A stretch of 64,000 nt of DNA from Leptospira fainei serovar Hurstbridge str. BUT 6 (GCF_000306235.2 NZ_AKWZ02000012.1:36708-100707); one strand, 5' to 3'; shown: positions 28,656-37,955, counted from the stretch's first letter. Numbers and translations: made by a program. The notes: generated from the sequence alone by a model not told the origin.

Positions 28656-29705
28656 TCAGACTTTTTTCGCTGCTTTTCGTTTTCTAAAATCGGACGGAGT
28701 AATTCCCATCCTTTCCTTAAACGCTCGATTGAAAGGTGCAAGGGATCCGTAACCCAAGTCCATAGCGATTCTTAGCACTTGTGCGTCCTGTTTTGCAGGA
28801 TCGATTAGAATTTTTGCGGCTTCCTGAATTCTATAATGGTTTAAGAATTCGTTGAAATTTCTGTAACCTAATCCTTTATTGATTAATCTTCTAACCTTCT
28901 TTTCAGGAGCGCTCAGCTTCCGTGAAAGATTCAAAATAGTCAGATTTTCCTGCAGAAAAATTCGTTCCCGATCCATTAAAAGAATCAATTTCTCCAGAAG
29001 GCTTTCATCAATCTCCTCTTCAAACGGCTGGTTTTTCGGTATGAGAAAGATATTCTCTCTAAAATCGAATAGTTTATAAGAAAAAAAGAAAACGAGTATC
29101 GCAATAAAAAATGAATTCACAAAATCAAAAACCGCGGAATAACTTTGGTTTTTGGTGATAACCTCCATGAGTATGACAAAGATACAATATATGCCGGCGA
29201 TCCAAACGAAGATTACTCTGAATTCCCGCCTGGATTCCATTAAATCTATATTTTTATCTTTCAAGACCTGCGCGAGCGTGAATAGGACGATCCCAAGATA
29301 GAAAAGTTGAGGTAGACTAAAAAGGATTTGTGAAACCTGAGAAGAATCGTTCCTGATATCGGACGCTACGAAAATATAAAAGCAAAACGAATTAATAAAA
29401 ATAAAGAGCGCCCCGTGCCAAAGTTTCAAACGAAAGGTATCCGAAAACAAACTCGAAACGAACAGATAGAAAAAAGTAGTTACCGAAAAACAACCGATGT
29501 GAATCGAATAAAATAGAATCGGATTTAATTCTCTATGATCCAATAGAGGACAGATAAAATAAGCGATTAAACTAGCGCAGAATAGACTTCCTAAAATTCC
29601 CTGAAGCGATCCCTTAAGTCTAGCCAGAAAATTCAGGATCAGAAAGCACAACTGTGCAACAGAGACTGTCTTCAAAAAAGCGATATCTGTCAGCAAATCG
29701 GGCAT
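28656..29705 (-). CDS. AraC-family regulator with seven-helix membrane N-terminus
   Basis: 349 residues. Residues ~1-225 form about seven hydrophobic segments, and residues ~235-349 are an AraC DNA-binding domain (LNLSRKLSAPEKKVRRLINK; LRIAMDLGYGSLAPFNRAFK; GITPSDFRKR). Membrane-anchored one-component regulators of this form occur widely in Leptospira and Bacteroidetes. They presumably read a membrane or external cue and bind DNA from the membrane. Downstream is the hydroxylase gene. A 10-bp inverted repeat lies just before the start codon and could be its own operator. Confidence 0.88.
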   Translation of the reverse strand: MPDLLTDIAFLKTVSVAQLCFLILNFLARLKGSLQGILGSLFCASLIAYFICPLLDHRELNPILFYSIHIGCFSVTTFFYLFVSSLFSDTFRLKLWHGALFIFINSFCFYIFVASDIRNDSSQVSQILFSLPQLFYLGIVLFTLAQVLKDKNIDLMESRREFRVIFVWIAGIYCIFVILMEVITKNQSYSAVFDFVNSFFIAILVFFFSYKLFDFRENIFLIPKNQPFEEEIDESLLEKLILLMDRERIFLQENLTILNLSRKLSAPEKKVRRLINKGLGYRNFNEFLNHYRIQEAAKILIDPAKQDAQVLRIAMDLGYGSLAPFNRAFKERMGITPSDFRKRKAAKKV

Positions 29706-29726
29706 TGTATCGATTAAAATACCGCA

Positions 29727-29772
29727 CCAGGATTTTCAACCAAAGAATTACCGGACGATTTTAAAATCCTGG
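29727..29772. promoter_or_regulatory. Inverted repeat upstream of the membrane AraC gene
   Basis: CCAGGATTTT (29727-29736) and AAAATCCTGG (29763-29772) are exact reverse complements, 26 bases apart, directly before the start at 29705. The two half-site centres lie about 36 bp apart, so a dimeric regulator could bind both. It could instead fold in RNA. Confidence 0.4.
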
Positions 29773-29801
29773 ATATCCCGCTTCAAAAAACTAGGAAAAC
29801 C

Positions 29802-29833
29802 GGCGTTTGAAACCAAATCCGACTTCAAACGCC
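29802..29833 (-). terminator. Stem-loop after the 7TM gene
   Basis: GGCGTTTGAA (29802-29811) and TTCAAACGCC (29824-29833) form a perfect 10-bp stem with a 12-base loop, about 120 bases past the stop of the minus-strand 7TM gene. In that direction GGTTTTCC follows, a weak T run. Possible Rho-independent terminator. Confidence 0.4.
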
Positions 29834-29955
29834 AATCGAAAAGGCGGCCCTTCGAGAAATCGGAAAACTCAAAGATTTCAATCCACCATTCCGTCTCTGT
29901 TGGGAATGAAAGTCAAAGGTCGCCGATCATCTTAAAATTCGCCAAGGAGAACAAT

Positions 29956-30870
29956 TCAACGGAAAAAGATATTGATCACTTTTTTCGAATACTCTTTAAC
30001 ATGATCGGCGATGCCGCCCTTCTTCATATAAACGGATTCAATCAGCATTTCTGATTGTAAGGCGAATATTTCCTCTTGCCTCTTTATTTCAAATTGATCG
30101 CAAATTTCTTTGAAAGCTTTCGGGTCCATTTTGTTCAACAGGAATCGATTTATGGAAATAATCGCGGACGATAGGCGTGGATTTCGAAAATCTTGTTTAA
30201 AATCAGTTAATTCAATATTAAATAATCGATATTTAGTGACCGGAATCCAAGCGAACCATAGAAAAACAATAACGCCTAAAACGGCCATCGAAGTTAAGGA
30301 TATACCGAACAGAGGCAAAACGACTACGAAGATGGAGGAGACCCCTCCTCCTAAAACCACTCCGGTAAATAAATAAATGGAATGAAGTCTTACAAAATAA
30401 TCGCCTATGAAAATATTCCGTAGCAGGATTCCCGCGCAGATAAGTATGGACGCATAAATGTAAGCGCACGACGGATAATAAAACGATCCCGGATCGAAAA
30501 CTCTTTCCGTTCCGGCCATCCGAAATGGGCTAACCGATCCTTCTAACGCCAACCAAGAAAAAAATAGGATCGCTATCACATGAACCAGCATCAATAGCGT
30601 TGGAGGGAACACCAACGCATAAGGTTTAGTATAATTGAAAATTACGTAGGTCAATAAAATCGGAATAAACAGCGGAGGTATCGGGATTAAATTCACGATC
30701 AGGATTCGCGCAGATAGAGGAAACGGGATTTCGCTTAGAACCAATAGAGCAGACCATAGCCCCATCGAAAATGTCATGAGTGAAAACGCCAAACTTAGGT
30801 AATTTCTTTCCGACCATTTATAAAAGTAGAAGGCGGAGAGAGTTAAAAGAATAAAAGTTAAGAGCGCCAA
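29956..30870 (-). CDS. Seven-helix membrane protein resembling the N-terminus of 7TM histidine kinases, no kinase domain
   Basis: 304 residues from TTG 30870: GGAG stands six bases upstream, exactly as in the paralogue at 52937-53851 (whose TTG also has GGAG). Upstream codons to 30882 are open but not needed. About eight hydrophobic segments fill residues ~1-215, recalling the HisKA_7TM sensor domain. A polar C-terminal tail of ~85 residues follows, with FRNPRLSSAIISINRFLL, KAFKEICDQFEIKRQEEIFA and QSEMLIESVY. No histidine-kinase, GGDEF or cyclase domain follows, so the output must go through a partner. The tail is strongly conserved with the 53-kb paralogue, hinting at a defined interaction. 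No HTH partner gene is adjacent here. Confidence 0.75.
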   Translation of the reverse strand: MALLTFILLTLSAFYFYKWSERNYLSLAFSLMTFSMGLWSALLVLSEIPFPLSARILIVNLIPIPPLFIPILLTYVIFNYTKPYALVFPPTLLMLVHVIAILFFSWLALEGSVSPFRMAGTERVFDPGSFYYPSCAYIYASILICAGILLRNIFIGDYFVRLHSIYLFTGVVLGGGVSSIFVVVLPLFGISLTSMAVLGVIVFLWFAWIPVTKYRLFNIELTDFKQDFRNPRLSSAIISINRFLLNKMDPKAFKEICDQFEIKRQEEIFALQSEMLIESVYMKKGGIADHVKEYSKKVINIFFR

Positions 30871-31107
30871 TATTAACTCCAAGGAGCATCCGAATAAAAT
30901 TAATTATGGAACTTGAACGCTCAAAAATGCACGTTCAAGTTACGATCCGAATTGCAACATTCTTGAACAACACTTTCAATAAGCATTAAGTGAAAAGGGA
31001 GTTTGATAAAAGAACTCGGTCAACTAAATAATTTTTTACATATGAATCGAATTTACAATCCCGAACTGAAACATTAAACGGCGACTTAAAATTTCAACAA
31101 TACGATC

Positions 31108-31362
31108 CTAAAATCGGAATAATTTATCAATATGTATTTGAAGACCGGATGGAAGCTCGATCTTCTCCTCGGTTAACGAGTTGAACGTAATCTTTTTAAT
31201 CGAATACATATTTCTAATAATAAGAACTAGTCGGATTCCGTTTAAAATAAGAGAATGCAGAATAGTTTTCCCGTCCTCGCTCGACTTAAAGAGAAGGCTC
31301 CAAGACCGAATAACATTTAATAGATCGATCGTACCAATAATAACCTGAGTCCGCAAACTCAT
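31108..31362 (-). CDS. Hypothetical small protein coupled to the UmuD-like gene
   Basis: 84 residues from ATG 31362, whose start overlaps the stop of the upstream gene in an ATGA. It begins SLRTQVIIGTIDLLNVIRSW and ends GLQIHIDKLFRF. No family recognised and no signal peptide. The overlap argues for a real, translationally coupled gene. It stands in the place where umuC would normally follow umuD but has no Y-family polymerase motif. It could be a remnant, but I see no frameshifted extension. Confidence 0.45.
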   Translation of the reverse strand: MSLRTQVIIGTIDLLNVIRSWSLLFKSSEDGKTILHSLILNGIRLVLIIRNMYSIKKITFNSLTEEKIELPSGLQIHIDKLFRF

Positions 31363-31769
31363 ACCCAATGAATGACTCCCGTCACGACGCCCAAAACCCT
31401 GACCCCGCTGAGCTCTAAAGAAATGCGAGAGGAGTTTTCCTCCGGTCCGTTTATAAAAATTTGATCTGCAATTTTTGAGACTACCTTAAGAAGATATTCT
31501 CCTTTACTATATACAATGACAATGGAGCCATCCTTTGCTTCTTTATAACGATCGATCAAGAGTCGATCCCTGTCTCGAATTCCAAAGTCTACCCAAGCGT
31601 CCCCTTTCACTGTCGCGAAGATTTTTCTTCCGACATCTGATTCCGAAAAACTCAACAAATCGAGTTGACTTTCCGGATCGTTCGGACCGTCCGCAGGATA
31701 TCCCGCATAAAGAACCGTTTTTAGCACAGGTATCCAACAATTTCCTTCCGAATAGACTATATTTATCAT
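31359..31769 (-). CDS. UmuD-like S24 peptidase-fold protein with catalytic Ser replaced by Ala
   Basis: 136 residues, the length of UmuD. It has a cleavage-site-like region (VLYAGYPAD, compare AGFPSP in UmuD), then SQLDLLSF and the active-site region VKGDAWVDFGIRDRDRLLID, where UmuD/LexA have GDSM-x-x-x-GI. Here Ala58 takes the place of the nucleophile Ser (codon GCT at 31596-31598). The general-base Lys is kept (Lys95 in GEYLLKVV). Self-cleavage should be impossible. It might act as an uncleavable dimer partner or as a structural regulator. No umuC is present. No good ribosome-binding site is visible before ATG 31769. Confidence 0.75.
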   Translation of the reverse strand: MINIVYSEGNCWIPVLKTVLYAGYPADGPNDPESQLDLLSFSESDVGRKIFATVKGDAWVDFGIRDRDRLLIDRYKEAKDGSIVIVYSKGEYLLKVVSKIADQIFINGPEENSSRISLELSGVRVLGVVTGVIHWV

Positions 31770-32222
31770 AAGTAAACATATATATAGCTGTTTTTCCCCT
31801 TTTCAAGAGATTTTCGCGGGAAATTTCGAAATAAATCCGGTGGGAGGTCCTCAAAAACGAAGAAGATATGTCGCTTATCATCTCAGGATGGAAACCGGTC
31901 GCGCGGAGTTTCCAAATCGAAAGATCTGTGCAACATCTTAACCCATTAGATTAAATGAACGAGCGAATTCGTTTGGGATTGAAAGATTTGTTCGAGGTAA
32001 AGTACCGTAAATACTTTATTTATTCATTAAATAGATACGCGTCTTGCCTAACCGAAATCGCCTTAAACGTAGAATAAATAAAATTCTTTCGGAACCGTCG
32101 GTAGAAGTACGAATCGCGGATAATAGAGCTACGTAGTTCTACGGATTGACGATATTGAACGATCCTGCTACATTTAAGCACCTTTTTTAGGTTCAATTTC
32201 AGATATTATTTGTGAGGGCAAA
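31770..32222. other. 453-bp intergenic region
   Basis: Divergent spacer between the UmuD-like gene and a 133-residue hypothetical gene. AT-rich toward the left. No LexA-type palindrome, RNA gene or protein-like frame was found by eye. It must carry both promoters. Confidence 0.4.
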
Positions 32223-32624
32223 ATGGCGATATATTATAAATCAGCCGACTTAAACGCAGTACTTCCTACGCAATGGGCCGATATCCCGCAACTGACGCCG
32301 TTGGTTTTTAAAGGAATGGAGTTAGTGGATGCGTTTAACGTTACATTAACTCTTCCGATGATCAAACTTCATGGACCGCCGCCTTCCGGCGCATTAATCG
32401 CCATTCGGCTTGTCCAAGATGGAGGAACAGTTTTGAGTGAACTTGAATGGGTCGGTAATGGCCAGATTATGTTTTACCCTTTCCTATCCGCAACAAGCGA
32501 TATTGTTTCCCGAGGAGGAAAAGTCACTATTTCGGCTCAGTGGCGAGTAACGAACACTTCGTTACAGTATAAAGCAAGCGGCTTAGGTTATTTGACTGTC
32601 ATCGTGGATCAAAAATCACAATAG
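32223..32624 (+). CDS. Hypothetical protein, probably beta-rich
   Basis: 133 residues, with GTGAGGGC before ATG 32223. No signal peptide or membrane segment. Alternating hydrophobic stretches (FNVTLTLPMIKLHG; ALIAIRLVQDGG; KVTISAQWRVTN; YLTVIVDQ) suggest an all-beta sandwich. No catalytic motif and no family recognised. It stands alone, convergent with the first nitrate reductase gene. Confidence 0.55.
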   Translation: MAIYYKSADLNAVLPTQWADIPQLTPLVFKGMELVDAFNVTLTLPMIKLHGPPPSGALIAIRLVQDGGTVLSELEWVGNGQIMFYPFLSATSDIVSRGGKVTISAQWRVTNTSLQYKASGLGYLTVIVDQKSQ

Positions 32625-32774
32625 TTTCCGATTAACCCTCTACCTTCGGAATGCTTGGAGCAGGGAGAACCGGCTATTCTGCGTTGACTTAAAAAGTCCC
32701 TAATGACTTTTGCTCGAAGAATCGAACTATCCGATGTCGCGGTCAAAATGATCCATTAGAGAAAGTTTAATTAA

Positions 32775-35700
32775 TTAAAGACGCTGTTCGATCGCTGGAG
32801 GAATAACCGGCGATTTCCCTTTAATGATTCTTGAAATTTCCGGCCGGCAACTTCCGCAACCCGTCCCGGCTCCCGTGTTGACACCAATACCTTCCACCGT
32901 TAGAATTCCTTTTTGAATCTCGGCTTCGATATTTCCGCTACCCACACCGTTACAAGAACAGACAAGCGTGCCTTCCATCGGTTTCAAAGGCCGAGAATCT
33001 CCCAAAAGCGATTCCCGTTTTTCCCCCAGCTCCATTCCGGAAGCGATCATCGCTTTGAATTCCGAAAATTGATTCTTATCGCCGATCAGAATCGCACCGA
33101 CCAACTTATCTCCTTTGATGATACATTTCTTATATTTTTTCCGTTTGCGATCGAGAAAAATGATTTCTTCGTATTCGGAAGCATCGTTTTCCATGACCAC
33201 TTCCGGTAACCTTAGAGAGATCAAGTCCAGACCCGGGATTTTCAGGATATTCGTATGCAAAGATCCGGTGTAAGAATTTACCTTATATCCGTAGATATGA
33301 TTCGCGGCAATCTTGGCTTGTTCGTCGGTCGCCGCAACGGTTCCATACATTCCCGATTCGTGTTCCGCGACTTCACCGATCGCATAAATATCGGGATCGC
33401 TGGTTTGCAGATATTCGTTCACCTTCAATCCGGATCCTATTTTAAGGTCGGTTCCATTAATTACCTTTAAGTTGGGAGAAGTTCCTACTGCAAAGACGAT
33501 TCCGTCCGGCTGCAAAATCGATCCGTCGCTTAGTTTTACCTTGTCCACCCTAGGAACGCCGACGATTTTAGAAATTTCCGCGTTGAAAATAATTCGGATT
33601 CCTTTCGCTTCTATCTCTTCTTTCAGAATATCACAAGCAACCTTATCCAATTGCTTCGACATCAATCGGTCCGTTCTAACTAAGATGGTTACATTTACCC
33701 CTACAACGCGAAGAGCCGCCGCCAACTCTAATCCCAGTAAACCTCCCCCGACGATCAAAGCATGAGAATCTCTCACGAAAAAACCTTTTATTCGTTCGGC
33801 ATCTTCCTTCGCCCTAAGACTAAAGACACCCTCCATATCCGGGTTTACGAATTTCGGTATCGATGGGGAGCTCCCCGTCGCAATGATGAGTTTATTATAC
33901 GAATGAAGATTTCCTTCCGAATCTTTTACTTTCTTCCCCTCCCTGGAAATTTCGAGTACCGAGGTTGAAGGGAATAAATTTATATTCCAAGATTCGATTT
34001 CTTCGGGCTCCACACCCATCAACTGGGTGAAATTTTTTTCCCCGCTGATTAAGTCCGGTAATAGAATTCTATTATAGAAGGGATGCTCCTCTTTGCAGAT
34101 TACGGTAATTTCGTCGTCGGGGACCAAAGCACGATAGTGTTTTAGAAAGGATAAACTTCCGTTCCCCCCTCCGATAATTAGAATTTTCTCTTTTACTTTT
34201 TTATACGGTTTTACTTCTACTGCGGATATCTTAAATCCGGGTTGTTTGGAAAAAGGATCGTAATTAGAACTGGTAAGATTATTGGCTCTCGACTCATCGT
34301 TGCCCTTCATTCTACCCCAGTGCATCGGTAAAAAAACGACACCCTGCTTGATCGATTCGGTGACGGAGGCTTTTACCCGAACGCTGCCTCGAATATTTTT
34401 TATCTCCACGACCTGCCCGTCGGAGATATTTCTAAGCCGCGCGTCCTCTGGATGAATCTCTAAATTTGGCTCCTTTCGATGTTCTTTTAACTTCCGTACT
34501 TTACCGGTTTTAGTCATCGTATGCCATTGATCTCTAATTCGTCCGGTCGTAAGTATTAACGGATATTCCGGTGTTGTCTTTTCGGACGAATCTTCGATTC
34601 CTACATCCGATAATTTAGCCTTACCGCCCGGCCTGTAAAAAATATGATCCGTAAAAAGGCGAGGAGTGCCCCCATGATCCTTATGCGGATAGGGCCACTG
34701 AACGGAACGATTTGACTTTAGTATGGAATAATCCAAACCCGATATATCGATTCTTGTTCCTTTCGTAAGTTGAGAATGTTCCAAAAAAACATCCTCTTCC
34801 GATTCATAAGAAAAAGATGATGTATAACCCATTTCGCGCGCAAAATCCCGAATAATCCAGGTATCCGCGACTGCCTCGCCCGGCGGGTCCATAATTTTGG
34901 GCAGATAGGTGATCCGGCGATCCGAATTAGTCATCGTGCCCTGCTTCTCGACCCAACCTGCGGCGGGTAAAACAAAATCGGCAAAGGGAATTGCGCCGGA
35001 GTCTTTAGAAATATCTTGAACAATTACGAGTTCGGCTGCTCGTAATCCAGCTTCTACCGCTCTCGCGTCCGGCATGCTAACGGTCGGATTGGTGCAAACG
35101 ATCCAAATCGCCTTCATTTTTCCGTTTCGAAGATTTTCGAACATTTCAGTCGCGCTAAATCCCGGCTTACTCTGAATATCAGATACTCCCCAAAAATCCG
35201 CCACTTCCCGCCTATGTTCGGGATCGTTCAAATTTCTATGGGCAGGCAATAGATTGCAGAGGCCGCCGACCTCTCTCCCACCCATAGCGTTCGGTTGCCC
35301 GGTTAATGAAAATGGTCCCGATCCGGGTTTACCGATTTTGCCGGTTATCAGTGAAAGATTCAATAAAGCTAGATTCTTATTTACTCCGATTACGCTCTGA
35401 TTCAATCCCATCGCCCAGAGAGAAAGGAATCCTCTAGATCGGGCAATCAATCGTGCGGCTTCTATAATTTGCTCGGGTGGAATGCCGCAGTCTTCCGCGG
35501 CATCGTCCAAAGTAGATTCGAAGACTTTCGACTTTAGTTCTTCGAAACCCTCCGTATGTTTAAGAATAAACTGATGATCGATCCATTCGTTCTCGATTAG
35601 CACTCTGGCGATCGCATGGAACAAAGATATATCCGAACCGGGACGAATTTGAAGATGCAAATCGGCGTCTTCGGATGATTCCGTTTTTCTAGGGTCGACT

Positions 35701-36362
35701 ACGATCGTCTTTACGGAAGGATCCGACTTTTTTCTAGCTTCTATTCTACGAAAAAGAATAGGATGACACCAGGCCGGATTTGCTCCCGCTATCAGAAAGC
35801 AGTCGGCTAATTCGATATCGTCGTAGCTTATCGGGACGCTATCTTCTCCCAAGGCCATCTTATAGCCGACGACCGCCGAACTCATACACAGCCTCGAATT
35901 CGTGTCGATATTATTCGTTCCCAAGAATCCTTTAGTTAACTTATTTATAATATAATACTCTTCGGTTAATAGCTGTCCGGATACGTAGAATCCGACGGAA
36001 TCCGGTCCGTGTTCGGCGATTATTTTACGGAATCTAGCGGCAATGCTCGAAAGTGCGGATTCCCAAGTAATCCGCTCTAGATTCGAATTTCTATCCCTTC
36101 TAACCATCGGATAGAGTAAACGATCCGAACGATCCATTGCAGTATAATGCAAGTTCAATCCTTTTGAACAAAGCATTCCCTTATTTGCAGGATGCTCCGG
36201 ATCACCCTTTACGCTTATTTCATTCGAACCGCTCTTTTGAACGATTATTCCGCAGCCTACTCCGCAATAAGAACATGTTGTTTGATAGGATTCATTTTCG
36301 GCCACAAACGGTTTACTGCAATTTTTATACCTATAAAACGATTTTATGAATTTTATTTTCAA
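32775..36362 (-). CDS. nasC: Assimilatory nitrate reductase fused to NirB-like FAD/NADH domain and [2Fe-2S] BFD domain (copy 1)
   Basis: 1195 residues from TTG 36362 (GGAG five bases upstream). Residues ~25-715 are a molybdopterin nitrate reductase. It has the [4Fe-4S] cluster CSYCGVGC (C30, C33, C37 and a fourth Cys in GMLCSKG), NNIDTNSRLCMSSAV, LTGQPNAMGGREVGG near the cofactor, and a C-terminal cofactor-dinucleotide domain. Residues ~720-1110 are a pyridine-nucleotide-disulfide reductase with two Gly-rich motifs (IIGGGNGS; IVGGGLLGLE), as in NirB/NasB. Residues ~1135-1185 are a BFD-like [2Fe-2S] domain (CSCNG...GCGSC). It should reduce nitrate to nitrite with NAD(P)H in one polypeptide; elsewhere these parts are usually separate NasC and NasB subunits. 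Divergent from narK; a near paralogue sits at 41741. Confidence 0.92.
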   Translation of the reverse strand: MKIKFIKSFYRYKNCSKPFVAENESYQTTCSYCGVGCGIIVQKSGSNEISVKGDPEHPANKGMLCSKGLNLHYTAMDRSDRLLYPMVRRDRNSNLERITWESALSSIAARFRKIIAEHGPDSVGFYVSGQLLTEEYYIINKLTKGFLGTNNIDTNSRLCMSSAVVGYKMALGEDSVPISYDDIELADCFLIAGANPAWCHPILFRRIEARKKSDPSVKTIVVDPRKTESSEDADLHLQIRPGSDISLFHAIARVLIENEWIDHQFILKHTEGFEELKSKVFESTLDDAAEDCGIPPEQIIEAARLIARSRGFLSLWAMGLNQSVIGVNKNLALLNLSLITGKIGKPGSGPFSLTGQPNAMGGREVGGLCNLLPAHRNLNDPEHRREVADFWGVSDIQSKPGFSATEMFENLRNGKMKAIWIVCTNPTVSMPDARAVEAGLRAAELVIVQDISKDSGAIPFADFVLPAAGWVEKQGTMTNSDRRITYLPKIMDPPGEAVADTWIIRDFAREMGYTSSFSYESEEDVFLEHSQLTKGTRIDISGLDYSILKSNRSVQWPYPHKDHGGTPRLFTDHIFYRPGGKAKLSDVGIEDSSEKTTPEYPLILTTGRIRDQWHTMTKTGKVRKLKEHRKEPNLEIHPEDARLRNISDGQVVEIKNIRGSVRVKASVTESIKQGVVFLPMHWGRMKGNDESRANNLTSSNYDPFSKQPGFKISAVEVKPYKKVKEKILIIGGGNGSLSFLKHYRALVPDDEITVICKEEHPFYNRILLPDLISGEKNFTQLMGVEPEEIESWNINLFPSTSVLEISREGKKVKDSEGNLHSYNKLIIATGSSPSIPKFVNPDMEGVFSLRAKEDAERIKGFFVRDSHALIVGGGLLGLELAAALRVVGVNVTILVRTDRLMSKQLDKVACDILKEEIEAKGIRIIFNAEISKIVGVPRVDKVKLSDGSILQPDGIVFAVGTSPNLKVINGTDLKIGSGLKVNEYLQTSDPDIYAIGEVAEHESGMYGTVAATDEQAKIAANHIYGYKVNSYTGSLHTNILKIPGLDLISLRLPEVVMENDASEYEEIIFLDRKRKKYKKCIIKGDKLVGAILIGDKNQFSEFKAMIASGMELGEKRESLLGDSRPLKPMEGTLVCSCNGVGSGNIEAEIQKGILTVEGIGVNTGAGTGCGSCRPEISRIIKGKSPVIPPAIEQRL

Positions 36363-36633
36363 TTTCTCTCCCTTTTCCCAGTTGCATAGGCTATGACGAA
36401 TAATACAACCTCAAATCCAAAAGAAAGCCCCCCTTACAACATAGGTTCTGGCTTATTTATGATTCGTACTGTATATTTTTTAAGCGTTATCTAGCAATAT
36501 CCGCTAAATTTCCCTCTTCTTTTAGCAGCATCGCTGAAATTTAGATGGGCTGACCTCAATCCTTCCGCCCAAATCATCCACAGGAGCCTGCGGCACTCTA
36601 TCGATTGAAGTTTTTTATTCTTTATTTTTAATC

Positions 36634-36650
36634 TTGGCACAATTTATGCT
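36634..36650 (+). promoter_or_regulatory. Sigma-54 (-24/-12) promoter of narK-nirBD-cobA
   Basis: TTGGCACAATTTATGCT has the invariant GG and GC with exactly ten bases between them and matches the consensus TGGCAC-N5-TTGC except one base (ATGC for TTGC). It ends about 48 bases before the narK start, leaving a normal leader. Known sigma-54 promoters need an enhancer-binding activator, and no clear NtrC-type site was seen upstream by eye. Confidence 0.75.
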
Positions 36651-36697
36651 TATAGAGGAATAGGCACCGAATTTTTTACTACGAGAGGGTCCACGAT

Positions 36698-37915
36698 ATG
36701 CAAAAATTACAACAGTTCCTACGAGCAGGCCATTTCCCGACTTTGGTCAGTTCCTTTCTTTATTTCGATTTTAGCTTTATGATTTGGATGCTATTAGCGG
36801 CCTTGGGGATTTTTCTGTCGGAGGAATTCGGATTAGGCCCCGCGCAGAAAGGTTTGATGGTTTCCATTCCTTTATTAGGAGGAACTCTATTGAGAATTCC
36901 GATGGGTCTACTGTCCGATCGATTCGGTTCTAAAAAGGTAGCTCTTTCCGGTATGGCCGTCACGATGATCCCTCTCGTTTGGGGTTGGCAGGCCGCCCAA
37001 TCGATTCCGGAAATCGTATGCATCGGTCTATTATTGGGAGTCGCAGGAGCAAGTTTTGCGGTCGCCCTCCCGCTCGCGAGTCGTTGGTACCCCGCTAAAT
37101 ATCAAGGTTTAGTAATGGGAATTGCCGGAGCCGGTAATAGCGGATCGGTCCTTGCGACTTTATTCGCTCCAAGTTTAGCCAAAGCTTACGGCTGGCATTC
37201 GGTCTTCGGCTTGGCAATAATACCCATGAGCATCGTGTTCATATTCTTTCTTTTTACGGCGAAGGACTGCCCAGGAACCGTCAATCGAAAAGGAATTCTG
37301 GAATATTTTACCCCTATCAAGTCCAGGGACGCCGTTACTTTCTGTTTATTATACAGTGTGACTTTCGGCGGCTTTGTAGGAATCGCGAGCTTTCTACCGA
37401 TCTTCTTTTACGACCAGTACGGTATCGAAAAAGTTACCACTGGCCTTTACACCTCCTACTGCATTATCGGCGCAAGTATGCTCCGCCCTGTCGGCGGTTA
37501 CTTATCCGATAAATTCGGCGGAGTAAACGTTCTCAGCCTAGTTCTCCTCACTCTAAGCGTAATATTGATCGGTATATCCTACCTTTTTCCGGTCAATATT
37601 ACGCTTCCATTGTTTATCGGACTAATGGCTTGCTTAGGTTTAGGGAACGGCTCGGTCTTTCAACTCGTTCCGTTGCGCTTTAAAAAGGATATCGGAGTGG
37701 TAACGGGCTTTGTAGGAGCATTCGGCGGTTTAGGCGGATTCTTAGTTCCTAACTTACTCGGATCCTTAAAATCCGTTTCCGGTAGTTTTGCCGCCGGATT
37801 CGTAGTGCTAGCAGTAGTAACGATCTCTTCGGCAGCTTTGGTATTTTTTACCAACATGTTGATTTGGAAAAAAGCGGATTCGAATCAAACGGAACTCGGG
37901 CTTGAAGGAGTTTAA
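36698..37915 (+). CDS. narK: Nitrate/nitrite transporter of the NarK/NasA MFS family
   Basis: 405 residues, twelve membrane segments. The nitrate-porter signatures are present: GIAGAGNSGSVLATLFAPSL in segment 5 and GFVGAFGGLGGFLVPNLLG in segment 11, both Gly-rich motifs of the NNP family. The MFS loop motif is GLLSDRFGSKKVAL. It imports nitrate (possibly exchanging or extruding nitrite) across the inner membrane. First gene of the operon narK-nirB-nirD-cobA, with a sigma-54 promoter upstream. Together with the ABC transporter at 46-49 kb the organism has two uptake routes. Confidence 0.92.
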   Translation: MQKLQQFLRAGHFPTLVSSFLYFDFSFMIWMLLAALGIFLSEEFGLGPAQKGLMVSIPLLGGTLLRIPMGLLSDRFGSKKVALSGMAVTMIPLVWGWQAAQSIPEIVCIGLLLGVAGASFAVALPLASRWYPAKYQGLVMGIAGAGNSGSVLATLFAPSLAKAYGWHSVFGLAIIPMSIVFIFFLFTAKDCPGTVNRKGILEYFTPIKSRDAVTFCLLYSVTFGGFVGIASFLPIFFYDQYGIEKVTTGLYTSYCIIGASMLRPVGGYLSDKFGGVNVLSLVLLTLSVILIGISYLFPVNITLPLFIGLMACLGLGNGSVFQLVPLRFKKDIGVVTGFVGAFGGLGGFLVPNLLGSLKSVSGSFAAGFVVLAVVTISSAALVFFTNMLIWKKADSNQTELGLEGV

Positions 37916-37955
37916 ACTTTTATAAAGTATAAGTTTGACTCTAAGGAAATATAAT

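Noticed and set aside
31543..31881. 112-codon minus-strand frame overlapping the UmuD-like gene
   Set aside because: Different frame from the conserved S24 fold; Ser/Arg-rich chance frame.
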